In this document: positions 27,679 through 35,125 of the stretch, piece by piece
How positions within the stretch are numbered: the first letter of the stretch is position 1
Layout: each line of letters starts with the position of its first letter
Origin: Yoonia vestfoldensis SKA53
Lineage (GTDB): Bacteria; Pseudomonadota; Alphaproteobacteria; Rhodobacterales; Rhodobacteraceae
Assembly (NCBI RefSeq): GCF_000152785.1
Contig: NZ_CH672414.1
Coordinates: 2,063,639-2,127,638, forward strand
DNA length: 64,000 nucleotides
Direction of reading: 5' to 3'
Translations under genes and position numbers: made by a program
Notes under the pieces: generated by a model
Told to the model about the DNA's origin: nothing
Database searches by the model: none
Seen by the model: the letters and a program-made list of their open reading frames with translations, nothing else

Positions 27679-28320
27679 ATGACACGCATCCTTCCCGGCG
27701 TTATCGCCATGGCCGCCATCGTTGTGGCCTCAAATATCCTTGTGCAATTTCTGATCCTCGATGGCCTGCTGACCTGGGGGGCATTCACCTATCCGCTGGC
27801 GTTTCTTGTCACCGACGTCATGAACCGCGTCTACGGCACCCAAGCCGCGCGCAGGGTCGTGTTCGCGGGGCTGATCGTGGGGATCATCTGTTCGCTGATC
27901 GGCAGCCAGATCATGCTGCAAGGCGACGGGTACGAATACCCCGCCGTTGCACTGCGCATCGCGATCGGGTCGGCGACCGCCTTTGCCGTCGCGCAGATGC
28001 TCGACATCGCAATGTTCAACCGGCTGCGCGACGGGTCGTGGTGGAAAGCGCCCTTGGGCAGCACGCTGGTCGGGTCCACCGTGGATACGGTGATCTTTTT
28101 CGCGATTGCGTTTTCGGCGGTGTTCAACGGGCTGTCGGCAGCGGCGGCAGATGAAATCATCTGGGCGCAGGACGCCGTGCCGTTCTTGAACGCGGGGCCG
28201 CTGGTGCCGCTGTGGGTATCGCTCGCCGTGGCGGATTGGGGGGTCAAGCTGACCATCGCACTGTTGGCGCTGTTGCCATTCCGCCTGATTGTTGGGCGAA
28301 TGCAGCGGGCGAAAATTTAA
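27679..28320 (+). CDS. Queuosine precursor transporter (VUT/YhhQ family)
   Basis: A 213-residue membrane protein with about six helices; hallmarks are LTWGAFTYPLAFLVTDVMNRVYGTQAARRVV and the later TLVGSTVDTVIFFAIAFS. The family imports 7-cyano-7-deazaguanine or related queuosine precursors used for tRNA wobble modification. The ATG at 27679 fits the family start; the frame is open to 27646. The leader holds a CCCC-TTT-GGGG hairpin (about 27626-27638), which does not match a preQ1 riboswitch I know. Confidence 0.88.
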   Translation: MTRILPGVIAMAAIVVASNILVQFLILDGLLTWGAFTYPLAFLVTDVMNRVYGTQAARRVVFAGLIVGIICSLIGSQIMLQGDGYEYPAVALRIAIGSATAFAVAQMLDIAMFNRLRDGSWWKAPLGSTLVGSTVDTVIFFAIAFSAVFNGLSAAAADEIIWAQDAVPFLNAGPLVPLWVSLAVADWGVKLTIALLALLPFRLIVGRMQRAKI

Positions 28321-28330
28321 ACGCGAGTGG

Positions 28331-28357
28331 TGGTATATTTTTACTTGAAATATACCA
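28331..28357. promoter_or_regulatory. AT-rich inverted repeat after the transporter gene, ahead of the arfB leader
   Basis: TGGTATATTT-TTACTTG-AAATATACCA: perfect 10-bp arms and a 7-nt centre, very AT-rich compared with its surroundings. It could be an operator or promoter element for the small leader transcript (TTGAAA at 28345 lies within it), or an RNA hairpin ending the transporter transcript; there is no T run. Confidence 0.45.
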
Positions 28358-28391
28358 AATCTGTGCAACTCTACGGATATCGAAACATTTG

Positions 28392-28407
28392 AAAGGAGGT
28401 GATCCAG
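28392..28407 (+). promoter_or_regulatory. 16-nt perfect complement to the 16S rRNA 3' end (extended Shine-Dalgarno)
   Basis: AAAGGAGGTGATCCAG is the exact reverse complement of CTGGATCACCTCCTTT, the 3' end of bacterial 16S rRNA. GGAGG is spaced 7 nt from the GTG at 28407. Typical ribosome-binding sites match only 4-7 nt. Confidence 0.85.
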
Positions 28408-28463
28408 TGCATCATGAAGTTCTGGAGACGTGTGGCGGGACAACTTGGGGGGCGCGCAGCTAA
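28407..28463 (+). CDS. 18-residue peptide, possible arfB leader peptide
   Basis: GTG start at ideal spacing from an extreme Shine-Dalgarno, 18 codons, TAA stop: MHHEVLETCGGTTWGARS. I do not recognise the peptide. A second frame, ATG at 28414 to TGA at 28479 (21 codons, starting MKFWRRVAGQ, basic), overlaps it but is 14 nt from the GGAGG, less favourable. Downstream lie hairpins, an intrinsic terminator and then arfB, the arrangement of a leader peptide/attenuator. It could also be a free-standing small-protein gene ending at the terminator. Confidence 0.5.
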   Translation: MHHEVLETCGGTTWGARS

Positions 28464-28527
28464 GGCAGCCCTTGGCTGAATTAACCCCAAGGTGGAGATC
28501 CTAACCGACCCACCTCCGACATTCAGG
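28444..28527 (+). promoter_or_regulatory. Competing RNA hairpins between the 18-codon ORF and the arfB terminator
   Basis: Visible pairings: CTTGGGG (28444-28450) with CCCCAAG (28485-28491); CAGCC (28466-28470) with GGCTG (28474-28478); AGGTGG (28490-28495) with CCACCT (28510-28515). Alternative partners: AGCCCTT (28467-28473) is a perfect complement of AAGGGCT (28529-28535), the 5' arm of the terminator, and CACCTCC (28511-28517) is a perfect complement of GGAGGTG (28395-28401), the Shine-Dalgarno. The mutually exclusive pairings are the hallmark of an attenuator; function is inferred. Confidence 0.45.
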
Positions 28528-28560
28528 AAAGGGCTATCCCAACGCGGGGTAGCCCTTTTT
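28528..28560 (+). terminator. Intrinsic terminator upstream of arfB
   Basis: AAAGGGCTA-T-CCC, loop AACGC, GGGG-TAGCCCTTT then TT: 9 perfect outer pairs, further inner pairs and a run of T. It lies 46 nt before the arfB start. Confidence 0.9.
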
Positions 28561-28569
28561 GACTTTGAG

Positions 28570-28602
28570 GCCTCCGGCGGGAGTATTTCGAACAAAGCGA
28601 GG
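28570..28602. repeat. Dispersed repeat, copy 4
   Basis: GCCTCCGGCGGGAGTATTTCG followed by AACAAAGCGAGG, same orientation as copy 1, between the terminator and the arfB ribosome-binding site. Confidence 0.6.
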
Positions 28603-28606
28603 CGAG

Positions 28607-29020
28607 ATGCGCATCACCGACCAGATCGAGATTGCCGATTGGGAGCTGACAGAAAGCTTTGCCCGCGCGTCCGGACCGGGCGGGCAGAATGTGAACAAGG
28701 TATCCACTGCGGTCGAATTGCGGTTCGAGGCGGAACGGTCCCCCAACCTGCCCGATCCGGTGAAACGGCGGCTGCGGCGGCTGGCGGGGCGGCGCTGGAC
28801 GAATGACGGGGCCATCGTGATCTTTGTGCAGGACACCCGCAGCCAGGCCCGCAACCGTGACATCGCCCGCGAGAGGCTGGCCGAACTGGTCCTGTCCGCC
28901 ACCGTGGTCCCCAAACGCCGCGTCGCCACGAAACCGACCTATGGGTCGGTCAAGCGGCGGCTGAAAGAGAAGAAGGTGCGCGGGGAAGTGAAGGCGATGC
29001 GGGGGAAGGTAGATGAGTGA
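28607..29020 (+). CDS. arfB: Peptidyl-tRNA hydrolase ArfB (ribosome rescue, YaeJ/ICT1 family)
   Basis: Releases nascent chains from ribosomes stalled without a stop codon. The 137-residue product has the catalytic ASGPGGQNVNKVSTAVELRF (GGQ) near residue 24 and a basic C-terminal tail (KRRLKEKKVRGEVKAMRGK) that enters the empty mRNA channel. The ATG at 28607 follows GAGGCGAG; the frame is open to 28559 but the extension falls in a repeat. The gene lies 46 nt after an intrinsic terminator preceded by a tiny ORF, so it may be controlled by attenuation. Confidence 0.95.
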   Translation: MRITDQIEIADWELTESFARASGPGGQNVNKVSTAVELRFEAERSPNLPDPVKRRLRRLAGRRWTNDGAIVIFVQDTRSQARNRDIARERLAELVLSATVVPKRRVATKPTYGSVKRRLKEKKVRGEVKAMRGKVDE

Positions 29021-29046
29021 TGGGGATTGCTATCGCTCCCTCATCT
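29011..29046 (+). other. Hairpin at the arfB 3' end
   Basis: AGATGAG (29011-29017) and CTCATCT (29040-29046) form a 7-bp stem around a 22-nt loop, spanning the arfB stop codon. There is no T run on the plus strand. It marks the left edge of the AT-rich island. Confidence 0.4.
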
Positions 29047-29067
29047 AAAAAGTAGGTTAAAATACTG

Positions 29068-30405
29068 CTATGCTTGATCCTGAAAAACAAACTTAAAGAA
29101 AGCTAACTGCTTTTGCTCGTCGTTTAGCTTATGGTTCGATAGCATCTGACCTATCGCGTCCTTTGCGTCACTATGCTGTCCCGATATTAACTGCAGCGCA
29201 CTATGAGGCTCGTAAACATTGTAGCGAGTAAATGCGTCCTCAAGACTGCGGATGACTAAACGATAATACAAAAACGCGTTTTCGACCAATGGGGCAATAA
29301 ATGGACTTCTGCTCCCTGAATGAACAATGTCGTTGCGCTCCCTATAAATTCTATTGACCTGCCAAGAAACTCTACTCTCATGCGTTGTCGTTTTACCAAG
29401 ACCATCTTTTGGATTTAGAAGTACTCGTTGCAATGACCAGACCCTGTTCATCAGCAATGGACTATCAGCCAGGGACTTCATTAACATCTTTTGATATGCA
29501 GGCTCTCCAATCAAAATACTGCCTAGCCTCTCAGCCGGACTTGCACCAGCGCCGTGGTCATCAAGAACTTTCTGAAAACTACCCCCAACGCTAGCGGCAC
29601 AAACCGAGAAGCAATTTTGAAACTTTGACAATAAATATTTTCTCGCAACACACGGAACGATCAGCTTATTAAAGTGTACTATTCTAACGTGTTTACCATC
29701 ATCTTTTGACGGAGCAGGTAGAAGAGCCTCAAATGCAGACCATAAAGTAATCAACTGAGTCTCAGAATCAGATGAGTTGGCCGCTAACGAAGCAGAGTTT
29801 AGCGACCGCAACATCATGCCCATCGTTTTTCGGTCGCTCATCACTTCGCTAGCAAGAGCGTACTCTGCAAAACTCTTAACTGATTTTGATGCCGACTTAA
29901 TCATGCTAGACTTTGACGGCAAAGATGAAACAGTTGACTTACGCGAAATCTTGTGGAGCTTACTTGTTTTTCCTTCTATGACGATGCACTCATCTTCTAA
30001 TGCCTCACGCAATCCGGACGGGTAGATAAACAAGAAAGAGCGTGGAAGAGTTAAGAAGCTCTCGACGCCCTTAACAGCCGAATAAGGATCTCTTGCCTTG
30101 TACTGAGTTAACACCAATATTTTTTTGTCAGCAGGCAAACCTATCTTTTCAGGCTCTATGATCTTCACTTTAGGTGGAAGAGATTCAATGTTCGAGTAAG
30201 CTGGTATTGAGAAAACTCCTGATAGGAAATTAATATAACGAGAACTACCTATCAACAGAATCGTAAAATCGCCACCGCCATCGCGGTGAAATTTGTCGAA
30301 AAAACCCATTAGTAAATATCTTGAGCACTGCTTGACCCTGTCTTTACAAAATAATTCTTTAACTGATTGCTCGACCCAACCTCGATGGAATCCAGAGCCA
30401 ATCAA
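29068..30405 (-). CDS. HEPN-domain (Apea-like) protein, C-terminal reading frame of a frameshifted gene
   Basis: A 445-residue frame whose C-terminal third has the Apea-like HEPN pattern: LITLWSAFEALLP (about 218-230) and RIYRERNDIVHSG (352-364), in which R357-x4-H362 is the RNase-type R-x4-H motif. HEPN proteins of this group are candidate RNases in toxin-antitoxin and anti-phage systems. The only start in the frame is a TTG at 30405 without a ribosome-binding site, while the frame remains open upstream to a TGA at 30454-30456. The residues encoded there (SELLVLTKLYISFL) continue an apparent helix. I infer one 601-residue protein made by joining this frame to the upstream ORF (30426-30872) through a -1 shift at 30444-30450. 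Base composition is far more AT-rich than neighbouring genes, which suggests transfer. Confidence 0.7.
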   Translation of the reverse strand: MIGSGFHRGWVEQSVKELFCKDRVKQCSRYLLMGFFDKFHRDGGGDFTILLIGSSRYINFLSGVFSIPAYSNIESLPPKVKIIEPEKIGLPADKKILVLTQYKARDPYSAVKGVESFLTLPRSFLFIYPSGLREALEDECIVIEGKTSKLHKISRKSTVSSLPSKSSMIKSASKSVKSFAEYALASEVMSDRKTMGMMLRSLNSASLAANSSDSETQLITLWSAFEALLPAPSKDDGKHVRIVHFNKLIVPCVARKYLLSKFQNCFSVCAASVGGSFQKVLDDHGAGASPAERLGSILIGEPAYQKMLMKSLADSPLLMNRVWSLQRVLLNPKDGLGKTTTHESRVSWQVNRIYRERNDIVHSGSRSPFIAPLVENAFLYYRLVIRSLEDAFTRYNVYEPHSALQLISGQHSDAKDAIGQMLSNHKLNDEQKQLAFFKFVFQDQA

Positions 30406-30425
30406 AAATGAAATGTATAGCTTTG

Positions 30426-30872
30426 TTAGAACAAGTAGCTCACTTTTCCCCCCTCAGTTTCGCAACACTGAATTATCATTTCCTCACAGGTTCTTCGGTA
30501 TTCCTTTTTTACTAATCGTTGAGCGAGCTTTGTTCTGCTATTAATTTCTTCTGTTGTTTCTGTAATCAGCGGTGTAATCACAGATACGTCTAGCTTTAAA
30601 TCTGAAAGTATCTTCTTTACAACCAAATCGCTTTTTATGGCTTCATTAACTTCATCAACTATTGAGCCAATCGAAGCCTTAGGAAACTGCCTGTCTATCA
30701 CTTTCTGGCTGTTAACTAATAACTCAGCCAACTTTAACGGAGTTGAGAGCGCGTGAACTCTGTAACTGTCATGTGACTTAGGGTTAACTAACTCAGCACA
30801 ACGCTCAGCAAAAAGCTTATAGCGAACTGCGTTTGGTGTTTTTGGCCAAATTGTATCGCCAACACTGTGCAT
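30426..30872 (-). CDS. N-terminal reading frame of the frameshifted HEPN gene
   Basis: A 148-residue ORF whose ATG overlaps the pncB stop (TAATG on the minus strand). It is predicted mostly helical, rich in Lys, Glu, Ser and Ile, with AT-rich codons. I recognise no domain. Read alone it ends VSYLF-stop 6 codons after a G6A4 run; a -1 shift on that run continues into the HEPN frame. It could be a separate small antitoxin-like protein, but the immediate openness of the next frame favours a single gene, either programmed to frameshift, recently mutated, or mis-sequenced by one base. Confidence 0.6.
   Translation of the reverse strand: MHSVGDTIWPKTPNAVRYKLFAERCAELVNPKSHDSYRVHALSTPLKLAELLVNSQKVIDRQFPKASIGSIVDEVNEAIKSDLVVKKILSDLKLDVSVITPLITETTEEINSRTKLAQRLVKKEYRRTCEEMIIQCCETEGGKVSYLF
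30444..30450 (-). other. -1 frameshift heptamer G GGA AAA
   Basis: On the minus strand the first ORF reads GAG GGG GGA AAA GTG. The phase G GGA AAA fits the X XXY YYZ slippery rule exactly. After a -1 slip translation proceeds AGT GAG CTA... with no stop until 29068. In the -1 frame a TGA sits at 30454-30456, directly before the G run, so the second frame opens exactly at this site. Confidence 0.6.
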
Positions 30873-32164
30873 TAGACCACAACCTCAACCCTTTTCTGAT
30901 CCCCCACCCCAAACACTCGCTTATAACGTGCAATCTCGTCAAGAGGCCCCATCGCCTTGTTGGGGTTGTCGCTCAGCTTGACCGTGGGCCGGCCGTTCGC
31001 ACTCACTGCCTTGCAGACAAGGCTGAACGGCGCCAGCGCGTCGTCTGCCACCAAGCCTATGAAATCATTGGTCAGCATCGTCCCCCAGCCAAAGCTGACC
31101 CGCACCCGTCCGGCGAATTGCTGGTGCAGTTCGATGATCTTGGCCACGTCCAGCCCGTCGGAAAAGATGACCAGTTTCTGGCGCGGATCCTCGCCGCGTG
31201 ACTGCCACCAGGCGATCGCCGTCTCGGCCCCCGCCGCCGGATCGCCGCTGTCCACGCGGATGCCCGTCCAGCCTGCCAGCCAATCGGGGGCGCGGTCCAG
31301 AAACCCCTTGGACCCAAAGGTGTCGGGCAGGATGATCCGCAGGTTGCCGTCGTGTTCCTCCTGCCAGTCGGCTAGCACCGCATAGGGCGCGTGGCGCAGA
31401 GCTTCGTCGCTGTCGGCCAGTGCGGCATAGACCATGGGCAGTTCGTGGGCATTGGTGCCGATCGCCTCGATCTCGCGCTGCATGGCGATGCGGCAGTTGG
31501 AGGTGCCGGTGAAATTGGCGCCCAGCCCTTCCATCATCGCCTGCACGCACCAGTCCTGCCACAGATAGGAATGCCGCCGCCGCGTGCCGAAATCGGCCAG
31601 CCGCAGGTCGGGGATATGGCGCAGGTCCTCGACCTTTTCCCACAGCTTTGTCATGGCGCGGGCGTAGAGCACCTGCAATTCGAACCGCCCCAGCGTTTTG
31701 AGCACCGCACGGCTGCGCAATTCCATGATCACGGCCAGCGCGGGGATTTCCCACAGCATGACCTCGGGCCAGGACCCTTCGAAGGTCAGTTCATACTGCC
31801 CGTCGATCTTTTCCAGATGGTAAGGCGGCAGTTGCAGGTTTTCGAACCATGTCATGAAGGCGGGGGTGAACATCTGCCGTTTGCCATAAAACGTGTTGCC
31901 GCGCAGCCACGTGCTTTCGCCCCGCGTCAGCCGTAGGCTGCGGATATGGTCCAGCTGTTCGCGCAATTCGCCTTCATCCACCAGATCAGCCAGCCGGATG
32001 GTTTTGGTCCGGTTGATCAGGCTGAAGGTGACCTGCGTGTCGGGATGGTTGCGGAACACCGACTGGCACATCAGCAGTTTATAGAAATCAGTATCAATGA
32101 GCGAGCGGACGATCGGGTCGATCTTCCATTTGTGGTTCCAGACGCGGGTGGCGATATCGACCAT
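30872..32164 (-). CDS. pncB: Nicotinate phosphoribosyltransferase
   Basis: NAD salvage enzyme: nicotinate + PRPP (+ATP) to nicotinate mononucleotide. The 430-residue product has the family start [23 protein letters not shown], the central [19 protein letters not shown] with the active-site region, [10 protein letters not shown] and the phosphate-binding [21 protein letters not shown]...[12 protein letters not shown]. It follows the glycosyltransferase gene by 56 nt on the same strand. Its stop codon overlaps the ATG of the next, AT-rich ORF (TAATG), an unusual coupling. Confidence 0.97.
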   Translation of the reverse strand: MVDIATRVWNHKWKIDPIVRSLIDTDFYKLLMCQSVFRNHPDTQVTFSLINRTKTIRLADLVDEGELREQLDHIRSLRLTRGESTWLRGNTFYGKRQMFTPAFMTWFENLQLPPYHLEKIDGQYELTFEGSWPEVMLWEIPALAVIMELRSRAVLKTLGRFELQVLYARAMTKLWEKVEDLRHIPDLRLADFGTRRRHSYLWQDWCVQAMMEGLGANFTGTSNCRIAMQREIEAIGTNAHELPMVYAALADSDEALRHAPYAVLADWQEEHDGNLRIILPDTFGSKGFLDRAPDWLAGWTGIRVDSGDPAAGAETAIAWWQSRGEDPRQKLVIFSDGLDVAKIIELHQQFAGRVRVSFGWGTMLTNDFIGLVADDALAPFSLVCKAVSANGRPTVKLSDNPNKAMGPLDEIARYKRVFGVGDQKRVEVVV

Positions 32165-32220
32165 GTTGTTCCCCTGACGGTTTGGGGTGTTAGAGCAAGT
32201 GACCGGCCTGAGGGCAAGGG

Positions 32221-33153
32221 TTAGGCTTGAAGAGTGTTATGCGCAATTCTGCGCTGGTATCGCTTTTTGCCGGCGCATTTAATCTGCCAAAAAAGCCAGG
32301 CGCGCAGGCGCAAACGAAAAGGCTGCAGGTCCCTTAAAAGAATCTTTGGCGTTTCCTTAACGCCATTGTACGCCGCAAAACGAAGGCATCTCCGGATCAG
32401 GGCCCATTGTTCCGCCGAGTGAGTTTTGAAATAGTTCTGGTTACGCTGGAAGGTGCGCAAATGACACTGGGATTCAATTAATTTGTCACTTCCGCGTGTC
32501 AGCTGGGGCGCATCGCTCCCCGAGACAGCATAGCTGCGACTATAGATGCAGCCTGGTTCAGTCTCGAACCATGCTTTTTGTCGATGGCCGTAAAGCCTAA
32601 AACAATAATCCGTATCTTCGTCTAGCTTCTGATCGACATAGATTGGACCAAGCTCGGTGAACACTTGCCGCCTTATCCAAAAGCCCTGACTAAATGCTGG
32701 TAGGCGGTCAAGAATAGGCACGTCGTCACCCACCAAGCCACTAGAAATTCGTGGAGTCTCATCATACCGGGCAAGGCTGAGCGGTTGATCAATCCCGTTG
32801 ATCTCAGCTAGCCGCGCAAACCCCCAATCAGCGCCACTTTGCGCTGCCGCAGCCAGCACCCGCCCCGGATAATCCGCGACCATCACATCATCATCATCCA
32901 GAAACATCACGATCTCGCCCTTGGCCTGCGCAATCCCGTGGTTGCGGGCACCTGCGGCGCCTTTGTCGCCTGTGTTGGTCGTGATCCGCAGCCGTGGGTC
33001 GGTGACATCGCACAAGGCTGTCTGGGCGGTATCGGACCTGTCGTCGATCACGATGACTTCGCCATCCTGCGGGCAGGCCGCCAAGGCGGAGACTACAGCC
33101 CGTTGCAGCAAGGCAGGCCGGTTGTAGGTCGGAATGATGATCGAAACCGTCAT
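32221..33153 (-). CDS. GT2-family glycosyltransferase
   Basis: A 310-residue GT-A fold enzyme: [22 protein letters not shown] at the start, [12 protein letters not shown], and the metal-binding MFLDDDDVM near residue 85. Donor and acceptor sugars are not readable. Its ATG overlaps the pncA stop (ATGA), so it is translated with NAD salvage genes although no link in function is evident. The second half is somewhat poorer in GC than the first. Confidence 0.88.
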   Translation of the reverse strand: MTVSIIIPTYNRPALLQRAVVSALAACPQDGEVIVIDDRSDTAQTALCDVTDPRLRITTNTGDKGAAGARNHGIAQAKGEIVMFLDDDDVMVADYPGRVLAAAAQSGADWGFARLAEINGIDQPLSLARYDETPRISSGLVGDDVPILDRLPAFSQGFWIRRQVFTELGPIYVDQKLDEDTDYCFRLYGHRQKAWFETEPGCIYSRSYAVSGSDAPQLTRGSDKLIESQCHLRTFQRNQNYFKTHSAEQWALIRRCLRFAAYNGVKETPKILLRDLQPFRLRLRAWLFWQIKCAGKKRYQRRIAHNTLQA

Positions 33154-33743
33154 ACCAGAACGACACCCGCCGCCTGCATGTCCGCCTTGGCCCGCGCCAG
33201 TGATCCGTCGAAATCAATCGCTCGGCACAAATCCAGCCGGACCATGACGTCGAACCCCAGCTTTGCCGCATCCAGCGCGGAATAGGCGACGCAGAAATCT
33301 GTCGCCAGCCCGACCAGCGTGATCCGGTCGATACCGCGCGTGCGCAGATATCCTTCCAGCCCGGTCGGCGTGTTCCGGTCGTTTTCGAAAAACGCCGAAT
33401 AGCTGTCGATGGCCGGATTATGCCCTTTGCGCAGGATCAGATCGGCGCGGTCCACCGTCAGATCGGGGTGAAACTGCGCGCCAAGCGATCCCTGGATGCA
33501 GTGATCCGGCCATAGCACCTGTGGGCCGTAGCGCATGTCCATCATGCTCATCGGGGCGGCACCATGGGTCGATGCAAAAGAAGAATGCCCCGCTGGATGC
33601 CAATCTTGCGTCAGCACGACGATATCGAAATCACTCATCGCCACATTGATCCCCGGCACGATCTGGTCGCCTTGCGCCACGGCCAGCGCCCCGCCGGGGC
33701 AAAAGTCTTTTTGCACGTCGATCACGATCAGCGCATGTGTCAT
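33150..33743 (-). CDS. pncA: Nicotinamidase
   Basis: Deamidates nicotinamide to nicotinate, which PncB (two genes downstream) then uses. The 197-residue product has the triad segments ALIVIDVQKDFCPGG (Asp near residue 9), a Lys before HNPAID (LRKGHN) and GLATDFCVAYSALDA (nucleophilic Cys), plus the metal site DWHPAGHSSFAS. The ATG at 33743 matches the family start; the frame is open to 33932 without similarity. It is divergent from the Hsp70-like gene. Confidence 0.95.
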   Translation of the reverse strand: MTHALIVIDVQKDFCPGGALAVAQGDQIVPGINVAMSDFDIVVLTQDWHPAGHSSFASTHGAAPMSMMDMRYGPQVLWPDHCIQGSLGAQFHPDLTVDRADLILRKGHNPAIDSYSAFFENDRNTPTGLEGYLRTRGIDRITLVGLATDFCVAYSALDAAKLGFDVMVRLDLCRAIDFDGSLARAKADMQAAGVVLV

Positions 33744-33857
33744 GGCGGCTTTCCTGTCTTGCTTCACCCACAATCTGCCATTGATTTGTCGCAAGCGAAA
33801 CCCGAGGGCTTGCGCCTTGCCTGCAATTTTCCTATCGGCGGCATCTTTGCAGGGGGC

Positions 33858-35099
33858 ATGATGGCAACGCTCGGGATCGATTTCGGCACGTCCAATACGG
33901 CGGCGGGTGTCATGGTGGCAGGCAGGCCGCATCTGATCGCCGTCGAACCGGCGCAGTCCACCTTGCCGACATCGGTGTTCTTTGACCCCGATCGGAAGGT
34001 CACGCTCTATGGGTCCGCGGCCAATGCCGCCTTAATCGAAGGTCGCGAAGGCCGCTTCATGCGCGCGCTGAAATCGGTCTTGGGCACGCCCTTGCTGCGT
34101 GAACGGCGCATGATCGCGCATGAACGCCTGACCCTGCTAGAAGTCGTGGCGCGGTTTCTGGCGATGATCCGCGCAAAGGCCGAGGCCGAGACGGGCCAGA
34201 CCTATAACCATGCCCTGTCGGGGCGTCCTGTCCGGTTTCATTCCGCCGACCCCGCCCGCGATGCGCAGGCCGAACTGGACCTGCACGAGGCTTATCTGCT
34301 GGCCGGTTTCCGCGATGTCACCTTTATGAACGAACCCGAAGCAGCGGCGCTGGCTGCTGGCCCGCTGGACAAAGGCGCCTTGGGGCTGGTCATCGATATC
34401 GGCGGCGGCACGTCAGATTTCACGATTTTCGAACGCGACGGCAGCGCCACGCGGATTGTCGCCAGCCACGGCGTGCGCGTCGGCGGCACCGATTTCGACC
34501 GTGCGCTGTCACTCGCGCAGGTGATGCCACTGCTGGGGCGCGGTGCCGAGATCGGCAATGCCATCGGCAACGGGCGGCATCTGGCGCCAAATGCGATCTA
34601 CAACGATCTGGCGACATGGCAGAAAATCCCTTTCGTCTATACGCCTGAAAACCGCCGCATGGCGGCAGGTTTTGCCAAACAAGGGGTCGATCCTGCCCTG
34701 TTCGCGCGGTTGCAGACTGTGCTGGACATGGAACTGGGTCATGACATCGCCTTTGCCGTCGAGGCTGCCAAGATCAGGCTGAACGCCCCCGACACCGACC
34801 AGACCGGCATCGATTTGCGCTTTGTCGCCTCCGATCTTTGGGCGCAGACCCTCAAGGCGGAAATGGATGCAGCCCTTTCCGATCATACTGCCGCGATCAG
34901 GGCCTGTGCGGTGGACACACTGGCGCAGGCGGGTATCACGCCAGACCGGATCGCAAAGATCGTCTTTGTCGGCGGGTCCAGCCTGTTGCAGGCAGTCGAG
35001 GCATCGGTGAGCCAGCTTTTCCCGCAGGCAGCGCTTGAACGCGGCGAGGCGTTCACCGCTGTCGTGGATGGGCTGGCGCTGGCATCCGGCCCCTCTTGA
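33858..35099 (+). CDS. Hsp70-family ATPase-domain protein (YegD-like)
   Basis: A 413-residue actin/Hsp70-fold ATPase without the peptide-binding C-terminal domain of DnaK. Nucleotide-site motifs are [14 protein letters not shown] (residues 5-18), [16 protein letters not shown] near 175 and [15 protein letters not shown] near 372. YegD-type proteins are poorly understood chaperone relatives. The start is ATG 33858 or the adjacent ATG 33861, which has better spacing from AGGGGG. It is followed closely by trhO. Confidence 0.9.
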   Translation: MMATLGIDFGTSNTAAGVMVAGRPHLIAVEPAQSTLPTSVFFDPDRKVTLYGSAANAALIEGREGRFMRALKSVLGTPLLRERRMIAHERLTLLEVVARFLAMIRAKAEAETGQTYNHALSGRPVRFHSADPARDAQAELDLHEAYLLAGFRDVTFMNEPEAAALAAGPLDKGALGLVIDIGGGTSDFTIFERDGSATRIVASHGVRVGGTDFDRALSLAQVMPLLGRGAEIGNAIGNGRHLAPNAIYNDLATWQKIPFVYTPENRRMAAGFAKQGVDPALFARLQTVLDMELGHDIAFAVEAAKIRLNAPDTDQTGIDLRFVASDLWAQTLKAEMDAALSDHTAAIRACAVDTLAQAGITPDRIAKIVFVGGSSLLQAVEASVSQLFPQAALERGEAFTAVVDGLALASGPS

Positions 35100-35125
35100 A
35101 CCTGATGGCGGGCAGGCGTAACTCA

